Assembly: GCA_963653535.1 (NCBI GenBank)
Contig: CAVJWU010000017.1
Span: forward strand, 1 to 28,937
DNA length: 28,937 nucleotides
Source: UBA3210 sp963653535
GTDB taxonomy: Bacteria > Bacillota_I > Bacilli_A > RFN20 > CAG-449
Direction of reading: 5' to 3'
The notes beneath the pieces were generated by a model. The model did no database searches. It was not told where the DNA came from and saw nothing but the letters and a program-made list of their open reading frames with translations. Of the stretch, positions 24,018-28,937 are shown piece after piece. The translations under genes and the position numbers were made by a program. Within the stretch, counting starts at the first letter, position 1; each line of letters begins with the position of its first letter.

Positions 24018-25679
24018 CTATTTAGCAATTTCTGTCGCACGAACTTCTCTAACGACATTAACTTTAATTTGACCTGGATAAGTCATTTCATTTTCAATCT
24101 TGTCTTTAATATCTCTAGCAAGTTTATAAGCTTGTAAATCATCAACTTTTTCAGGGACTACCATAACACGGACTTCTCTACCTGATTGCATTGCAAATGC
24201 TGAAGAAACACCATTAAATGATTTACAAACATTTTCTAATTTTTCAATTCTTTCAACATAGTTTTCTAATGTTTCACTTCTTGCACCTGGGCGAGCAGCA
24301 GAAAGAGTATCTGCCGCGGAAATTAAGTGAGAAATAACGCAGTTAGCTTCAACATCACCATGGTGAGATTCAATCGCATTAATTACAACATCTCCTTCAC
24401 CATATTTCTTTGCAAGTTTAGCGCCAAGTTCAACGTGGCTACCTTCCATTTCAAAGTCAACTGCTTTACCAATATCATGTAGTAAGCCAGCACGTTTAGC
24501 AAGTGTAGAATCTAAGCCTAATTCACTAGCCATAACACCAGCTAGGTAAGCGACTTGAATAGAATGATCTAAGACATTTTGGCCGTATGAAGTACGATAT
24601 TTTAAACGGCCAACTAAATCTAATAATTCTCTTGAAATACGTTGTAAACCAAGTTTAAACGCTGCATTAATACCAGCTTCATGAACTGATTTTTGAACTT
24701 CTTGTTTTGCTTTTTCAACAACTTCTTCAATTCTTCCTGGTTGAATACGTCCATCTTTAATTAATAATTCTAAAGCGAGACGAGCAGTTTCTCTTCTTAT
24801 AGGATCAAAGCAAGAAACAGTGATTACTTCTGGAGTATCATCAATTATAATATCAACACCAGTAAGTTGTTCAATCGTACGGATGTTACGACCTTCTCTA
24901 CCGATAATTCTACCTTTCATTTCATCACTTGGTAATGAAACAGTAGAAATAGTTTTTTCAGTAACTACTTCTTGAGAATATTTATCGATTGCTAAACCGA
25001 GGATATTTTTTGCAATATCTTCAGATTTTTCTTTTGCTTCTTCTTCCGCATCTTTAACATAAGCAATCATTTCTAACTTTGTTCTATCTTCAACACGTTT
25101 GAACAATTCATCTTTTGCTTCATCCGCGCTCATTTGGGCTACTTTTTCAATTTCATGTTCAATTGAAGCCATCTTTTCATCGACTTTAATAATTTTTTCT
25201 TCTAAATCTTGAGATTTTTTATTGAATGCATCAAGTTTTTCGTCGAATTGTTTTTCTCTTTCAATTAAAGTTGCATCACGTCTATCAATGTTTTGTTCAC
25301 GTTGATTAACTTTGTTTTCTTTATCTAAGACTTCTTTTTTTCTTTCTTTGATGTCTTGTTCTTGTTCAATTTTATATTCTTGAACTTGTTTTTTACCTTC
25401 AGAAATTGCGTTATCTTTAATTGAGTCCGCTTTGTTTTTTGCTTCTTCAACGATATTAGATGCTTTATCTTTTGCTTCTTCAACAATACGAGAAGCATTT
25501 TCACGAGAATCTTCAATTAATTTTTTTGATTCTAAAGATGCATCTTCAACAATCTTTTTTGCTTTTGAAGTAGCATTTTTTTCATCATTTGTCATTTTTA
25601 ACTTTAAAATTAAATAAGTAATTCCACTTGCAAAAATAATTGCGACAACAATTAAAATAAGGGCTAGCCACCATTCCAT
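24018..25679 (-). CDS. rny: Ribonuclease Y
   Basis: A 553-residue membrane-anchored endoribonuclease that initiates mRNA decay. One N-terminal helix (~3-24, 'MEWWLALILIVVA...'), a long Lys/Glu-rich coiled coil (~25-200), a KH domain including 'GRIIGREGRNIRTIE' (~250) and the HD domain with 'LLHDIGKAVD' (~400). The ATG at 25679 is chosen: AAGGAG lies twelve bases upstream, and a UUG further up at 25706 would place that site inside the gene. First gene of the rny-ymdB-miaB-ricA operon. Confidence 0.96.
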   Translation of the reverse strand: MEWWLALILIVVAIIFASGITYLILKLKMTNDEKNATSKAKKIVEDASLESKKLIEDSRENASRIVEEAKDKASNIVEEAKNKADSIKDNAISEGKKQVQEYKIEQEQDIKERKKEVLDKENKVNQREQNIDRRDATLIEREKQFDEKLDAFNKKSQDLEEKIIKVDEKMASIEHEIEKVAQMSADEAKDELFKRVEDRTKLEMIAYVKDAEEEAKEKSEDIAKNILGLAIDKYSQEVVTEKTISTVSLPSDEMKGRIIGREGRNIRTIEQLTGVDIIIDDTPEVITVSCFDPIRRETARLALELLIKDGRIQPGRIEEVVEKAKQEVQKSVHEAGINAAFKLGLQRISRELLDLVGRLKYRTSYGQNVLDHSIQVAYLAGVMASELGLDSTLAKRAGLLHDIGKAVDFEMEGSHVELGAKLAKKYGEGDVVINAIESHHGDVEANCVISHLISAADTLSAARPGARSETLENYVERIEKLENVCKSFNGVSSAFAMQSGREVRVMVVPEKVDDLQAYKLARDIKDKIENEMTYPGQIKVNVVREVRATEIAK

Positions 25680-25707
25680 AATATTATATATCTCCTTTAT
25701 ATGCAAA

Positions 25708-25751
25708 AGACCTTTTATTTTATAAATCTCGCTGGTCTATATTAAGCGAGA
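25708..25751 (-). promoter_or_regulatory. Potential pseudoknot in the rny leader
   Basis: In the minus-strand RNA TCTCGCT and AGCGAGA (25745-25751 and 25727-25733) form a 7-bp stem; its loop contains AGACC, which can pair with GGUCU downstream (25708-25712). The structure ends just before the AAGGAG site. Could regulate rny translation; RNase Y or its partners binding here would be autoregulation. Inference from base pairing only. Confidence 0.4.
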
Positions 25752-25842
25752 AAATTAAATTAAATTTATCTATTATTAATTTTAAATAAAAGATATTAAT
25801 AAAATATAATTAGCGCGATATTTATTTATTCGCACTTAAGTT

Positions 25843-25871
25843 ATTATATCATTTTTTAGACCTATATAAAA
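25843..25871 (-). promoter_or_regulatory. Probable rny promoter
   Basis: Minus-strand TATAAT (25843-25848) with a poor TTTTAT box 17 bp upstream, giving a 5' leader of roughly 155 bases. It lies just after the recA terminator. Confidence 0.5.
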
Positions 25872-25895
25872 CACTTTATTTTAACTAAATCCAAA

Positions 25896-25934
25896 TAAAA
25901 AGCTCCTAACTATCGTTAAATTTAGTTAGAAGCT
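25896..25934 (-). terminator. Intrinsic terminator after recA
   Basis: AGCTTCTAACTA pairs with TAGTTAGGAGCT (arms about 25923-25934 and 25901-25912), one mismatch, then TTTTTATTT. A textbook terminator a few bases past the recA stop. Confidence 0.88.
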
Positions 25935-25941
25935 ATAATTA

Positions 25942-26952
25942 TTAGATTTTATTAGTTTGTGCTTCCGTTACTTTAGCAAGTAAAGTTTCATAAACATCTG
26001 GATGATCTTTTAAGAAATCTTTCGCTGAATCCTTACCTTGACCAACTCTTTCGCCGAGAATTTCATACCATGAGCCTAATTTTTTTGCAAACCCATATTC
26101 TAACGCTAAATCAAGAATTTCTGAATTTTTAGAGAAACCTTCACCAAAGATTAAATCAACTTTGCATCCTTTATATGGTGGAGCAACTTTATTTTTAACA
26201 ACTTTAACATTAACTTGGTTTCCGATAATAGTATCGCCAACTTTGATTGCTTCAGCTTTTCTAATATCAATTCTTATCGTTGCATAGAATTTTAATGCTC
26301 TACCACCTGTAGTAACTTCTGGATTACCATAGATAACACCAACTTTTTCTCTTAATTGGTTAATAAAGATAACTGTACAATTAGATTTATTTAATACACC
26401 AGCTAGTTTTCTCATTGCTTTAGACATTAATCGCGCGTGTAAACCAACATTTGAATCAGTCATTTCACCATCTAATTCTGCTTGAGGAACTAACGCAGCA
26501 ACTGAGTCGACAACGATAATATCAATCGCTTCACTTCGCGCGAGCATTTCGACAATTTCAAGTGCTTGTTCACCATGATCTGGTTGAGAAAGAATTAAAT
26601 CATCAGTATTAACTCCTAATTTTTGAGCGTATTTAGGATCAATCGCGTGTTCTGCGTCTACAAAAGCTGCTCTTCCACCAGCTTTTTGACATTCAGCAAT
26701 GGCTGAAAGTGCCAATGTAGTTTTACCTGAAGATTCAGGGCCATAAATTTCAATAATTCTACCTTTAGGATAGCCTCCAACACCTAAAGCATTATCAATG
26801 AGTAATGAACCAGAATGAATGACGTCATAAGAAACATCTGGGCGTTCACCTAATTTCATAACTGAACCTTTACCAAATAATTTTTCAATATCTTTTAATG
26901 TCGCTTCTAATTTTTCATCTTTTGATTTATCAAGATTTTTTTCTGTAGCCAT
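25942..26952 (-). CDS. recA: Recombinase RecA
   Basis: A 336-residue strand-exchange ATPase. Walker A 'GPESSGKTT' (71-79), 'DAEHAIDP', Walker B 'IIVVDSVAAL', the DNA-binding loop 2 region with 'VIYGNPEVTTGG', and 'INQLREKVG'. The C-terminal tail is short and lacks a long acidic stretch. TAGGAGGT precedes the ATG. I see no LexA-type operator (CGAACNNNNGTTYG) in the 45 bases before it. Confidence 0.97.
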   Translation of the reverse strand: MATEKNLDKSKDEKLEATLKDIEKLFGKGSVMKLGERPDVSYDVIHSGSLLIDNALGVGGYPKGRIIEIYGPESSGKTTLALSAIAECQKAGGRAAFVDAEHAIDPKYAQKLGVNTDDLILSQPDHGEQALEIVEMLARSEAIDIIVVDSVAALVPQAELDGEMTDSNVGLHARLMSKAMRKLAGVLNKSNCTVIFINQLREKVGVIYGNPEVTTGGRALKFYATIRIDIRKAEAIKVGDTIIGNQVNVKVVKNKVAPPYKGCKVDLIFGEGFSKNSEILDLALEYGFAKKLGSWYEILGERVGQGKDSAKDFLKDHPDVYETLLAKVTEAQTNKI

Positions 26953-26997
26953 ATTTTTACCTCCTATAAATATATTTAGTAAATTTTTGTTATAATC

Positions 26998-27453
26998 CTA
27001 AAAAATATTTTCGAAAATGAATTTACATCCTTCTTCGATGCATTTATTTCTAATGAAGTTTCTTTTACCTTGTAAATGTAATTCTTTAACAAATTCTTTA
27101 TTTTTAATTTTTAAACCGATATAAACTAAACCAACTTCTTTATTTTCCATCACACTTGGTCCAGCGTTACCAGTAAAAGAAATACATATATCACTATTTA
27201 AGAGAACTTGTCCTTTACGTGCCATTTCTAAAGCACATTCTTTAGAAACAACACCAAAAGAATCAATAACTTCTTTACTAACATGAACAACATCTTCTTT
27301 TATTGAGGTCCAATAAGTTACTACTCCTCCTTTAAAGAATTTACTTACTCCAGGAAAAGAAGTAATGCTACTAGCGAATAATCCTCCGGTTAAAGATTCA
27401 ATGCTAGATAAAGTAAGGTTCTTTTCTTTTAATAAAGAAACTAATTCTTCCAT
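26998..27453 (-). CDS. cinA: CinA C-terminal domain protein (nicotinamide-nucleotide amidase, PncC)
   Basis: About 151 residues, the amidase half of CinA only. Motifs: 'SSIESLTGGLFAS' and 'SFTGNAGP'. PncC deamidates NMN to NaMN in pyridine nucleotide salvage. Start uncertain: in-frame ATGs at 27477, 27462 and 27453. I prefer 27453, one base after the pgsA stop, because AAGGA lies eleven bases upstream. Bacillus places full-length cinA between pgsA and recA, so this short form in the same slot suggests loss of the N-terminal molybdopterin-binding-like (COG1058) domain. Confidence 0.85.
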   Translation of the reverse strand: MEELVSLLKEKNLTLSSIESLTGGLFASSITSFPGVSKFFKGGVVTYWTSIKEDVVHVSKEVIDSFGVVSKECALEMARKGQVLLNSDICISFTGNAGPSVMENKEVGLVYIGLKIKNKEFVKELHLQGKRNFIRNKCIEEGCKFIFENIF

Positions 27454-27454
27454 A

Positions 27455-28057
27455 TTAATCATTGTCCTTAAAGACATGAAGGTTCTTTGTAAAATATAAG
27501 ACGCCAGAAATTAGTGAGAAAACCATCGCGATATAACAAATAATCGCGCTTACTGATATAGCCCAGCTAGAATCAAAATAACTAAATGGCCAATCACATA
27601 ATAAGATAAAGCTTAATGCGACCATTTGAGAAACTGTTTTAGTTTTTCCCCACATATTCGCGGCAAGAACTAAACCTTTACTTGATGCGATTAATCTTAA
27701 TGCATCAACTAATAAGTCACGAGCAATCATAATTACTGCGACTAATGCAGGAACTAAAGTAGGATTTTTAATCGCACAAATGATAAATAATGTATCAACT
27801 AATAGCTTATCTGCGATTGGATCCATGAACTTACCATAAGTAGTAACTAAATTGTACTTTCTTGCGATATGTCCATCTAAATAATCAGAGAAAGAAGCGA
27901 TTAAGAATAAAACAAAAGAAATAAAATATATTAAAGAACAATTTCCAAATAAAATAGGCATATTTACTCCACATTGTGTCCAAGGGAATAATAATAAGAA
28001 ATCAATAATGACAACGCATACCATTCTAAAAGTTGTAATCTTGTTTGGTAAATTCAT
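27455..28057 (-). CDS. pgsA: CDP-diacylglycerol-glycerol-3-phosphate 3-phosphatidyltransferase
   Basis: A 200-residue integral membrane enzyme making phosphatidylglycerolphosphate, first committed step to phosphatidylglycerol. CDP-alcohol phosphatidyltransferase motif D-Y-L-D-G-H-I-A-R...G-K-F-M-D-P-I-A-D near 58-80, with five to six helices. The ATG at 28057 follows AAGGAGAAAAATT; an upstream in-frame start at 28102 would lie inside the 3' end of rnpB and is rejected. Confidence 0.95.
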   Translation of the reverse strand: MNLPNKITTFRMVCVVIIDFLLLFPWTQCGVNMPILFGNCSLIYFISFVLFLIASFSDYLDGHIARKYNLVTTYGKFMDPIADKLLVDTLFIICAIKNPTLVPALVAVIMIARDLLVDALRLIASSKGLVLAANMWGKTKTVSQMVALSFILLCDWPFSYFDSSWAISVSAIICYIAMVFSLISGVLYFTKNLHVFKDND

Positions 28058-28082
28058 AATTTTTCTCCTTAATATAAGTGAG

Positions 28083-28426
28083 TTTTTGACCCTGTAAGCC
28101 ATGTTCTGTCGAGGATAATTATTTATCTATGTATTTCTACATGCCAGAACTTATTCGTTTCTAAGTTCCAACCTCCCTTACCAAATTTAGGTTTCTCGCT
28201 TGAGGGGTTTACCGCGTTCCACTTTATGCTTTCGCATAAACTACGTCACTGTGGCACTTTATAGGATTTAACCATGTCTTACGATTTAGGTTATTTCCTG
28301 CCGTTAGATGCTCCCATCTACCTAAAGTTATTTTTTCCTTTAGCACAAACACTACTTTCATCACAGAAAGTGCGAGCATGGACTTTCCTCTAGTAATTTC
28401 TTACCAGCAATTATCCAGGTCAAAAG
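28083..28426 (-). ncRNA. rnpB: RNase P RNA (bacterial type)
   Basis: About 344 nt. Conserved blocks on the minus strand: 'GAGGAAAGTCCATGCTC' (near the 5' end), 'GTGCCACAGTGACG', 'GTGGAACGCGGTAAACCCC', 'AAGCGAGAAACC' and 'ACAGAACATGGCTTACA' near the 3' end. The ends pair as P1: TTTTGACC with GGTCAAAA. Ends are drawn at P1 and may be off by a few bases. Shorter than the ~400 nt Bacillus form. Starts five bases after the gpsB stop, the same neighbour as in Bacillus. No terminator before pgsA is evident. Confidence 0.96.
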
Positions 28427-28431
28427 TTTTT

Positions 28432-28794
28432 TTATTTAATTGTTGAAGGATCTACACCAAGTTTAAACAAAGCTTGTTCTAATGATGATATCCTTTTTAG
28501 TAAATCGATATTTGATAAACTCGCAGATTCATTATTTTTAATTCCGCCGAGTTTTTCATTAAGAACTGCATTTTGTAATTCCACTTGATCTAGTCTTGTT
28601 TTATATAATTTTGAAGTTTTTATAAGTTCATCATAATCTTTTTCAAGTTTTGTGACATATTGATCAATAGAAATATAATCATCGACAATTTCATCTAAAA
28701 AAGCGTCAACTTGTAAAGCATCATAACCATATTTTTGGGCTTTAAATTCTTTATCAACAATTGTATTTGGATTATATTTAGCTTGATATTTCAT
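28432..28794 (-). CDS. gpsB: Cell-division protein GpsB (DivIVA family)
   Basis: A 120-residue cytosolic coiled-coil protein that links penicillin-binding proteins to the division site. N-terminal DivIVA domain 'TIVDKEFKAQKYGYDALQVDAFLDEIVDDY', then heptad-rich helix 'YDELIKTSKLYKTRLDQVEL', and the short C-terminal 'LLKRISSLEQALFKLG' trimerisation helix typical of GpsB. AAAGGAG before the ATG. Synteny with rnpB supports GpsB over DivIVA proper. Confidence 0.92.
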   Translation of the reverse strand: MKYQAKYNPNTIVDKEFKAQKYGYDALQVDAFLDEIVDDYISIDQYVTKLEKDYDELIKTSKLYKTRLDQVELQNAVLNEKLGGIKNNESASLSNIDLLKRISSLEQALFKLGVDPSTIK

Positions 28795-28819
28795 AAAAAC
28801 TCCTTTCTAAAACAAAATA

Positions 28820-28848
28820 ATTATATAATAATTATTCATCTTTTTAAA
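28820..28848 (-). promoter_or_regulatory. Promoter of gpsB
   Basis: Minus-strand TTTAAA (28843-28848), 17-bp spacer, TATAAT (28820-28825), about 25 bases before the ATG and just after the ruvX stop. Confidence 0.65.
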
Positions 28849-28858
28849 GACATATAAT

Positions 28859-28937
28859 TTAATATTGCCCGATGCTTTTTAAATAACGTTCTAAAATAAT
28901 CATCGATGCTGCCGAATCAATAATAGCTTTTTGTTTC
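28859..28937 (-). CDS. ruvX: 3' end of Holliday-junction resolvase RuvX
   Basis: The last 25 codons of a gene entering from the right edge, ending in 'KQKAIIDSAASMIILERYLK' then S-I-G-Q-Y. The pattern K-x-x-I-D-x-x-A-A-x-x-I-L-x-x-Y-L is the C-terminal helix of RuvX (YqgF), where the Asp is a catalytic residue. Identified from this tail alone. Confidence 0.7.
   Translation of the reverse strand, partial: KQKAIIDSAASMIILERYLKSIGQY

Noticed and set aside
25325..25516. 63-codon minus-strand Lys-rich open frame inside rny
   Set aside because: Alternate frame of the repetitive RNase Y coiled coil.
26953..26997. LexA operator at recA
   Set aside because: No CGAAC...GTTCG-like palindrome in the upstream bases.
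1..28937. Mycoplasma-type code (TGA read as Trp)
   Set aside because: Conserved tryptophans are TGG and no gene needs TGA read-through.

Overview
The window is AT-rich (roughly 30% GC by eye) and almost every gene lies on the minus strand. It uses the standard bacterial code: Trp reads TGG, for example in the M-E-W-W start of RNase Y, and TAA/TAG/TGA all terminate. Gene order is Bacillota-like: ruvX end, gpsB, rnpB, pgsA, cinA (short form), recA, rny, ymdB, miaB, ymcA/ricA, then mutS, mutL, miaA, fhs, folD and yyzM (DUF951). The recA-rny-ymdB-miaB-ymcA-mutS-mutL and gpsB-rnpB adjacencies match Bacilli. The very low GC, fused ABC exporters and compact layout suggest an uncultured, host-associated Bacilli or Erysipelotrichia-like lineage. 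The exact taxon is inference.

Region 1 (about 1-4090) is an accessory island. A 5' fragment of a minus-strand gene opens the window, followed by IS3-family debris and clustered short repeats. Next comes a three-gene cassette in transcription order: a DUF4417 protein, a small protein with caspase-like His/Cys motifs resembling polymorphic-toxin domains, and a zinc-ribbon protein with an L7/L12-like C-terminus that could be its immunity partner. A structured leader with a tiny ORF precedes the cassette, and an orphan AAA/OLD-like ATPase with its own strong promoter lies upstream. Two diverged direct copies of a ~60-bp repeat bracket the island. CGCG, abundant in the rest of the window, is nearly absent here.

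Region 2 (4090-6955) is an ECF vitamin-type importer operon (S, T and fused double ATPase) with a clear promoter.

Region 3 (6959-19777) is a long, tightly overlapping operon: mutS, mutL (mismatch repair), miaA (tRNA i6A37), fhs and folD (one-carbon folate), yyzM, then two fused ABC-ATPase/FtsX-permease exporters, ending in a hairpin. The FolD lacks the catalytic lysine expected for cyclohydrolase activity. A terminator-like hairpin sits directly on the mutS ribosome-binding site.

Region 4 (19810-21364) is a two-gene insert between ymcA and mutS: an exported protein with H...NC motifs like permuted NlpC/P60 (LRAT-type) enzymes and a six-helix membrane protein, under their own promoter.

Region 5 (21368-25871) is the RNA-processing and tRNA operon rny-ymdB-miaB-ricA, with a long structured leader and a strong terminator. 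Region 6 (25896-28937) holds ruvX (end), gpsB, rnpB, pgsA, cinA and recA, ending in a good terminator. No tRNA, rRNA or CRISPR array is visible.
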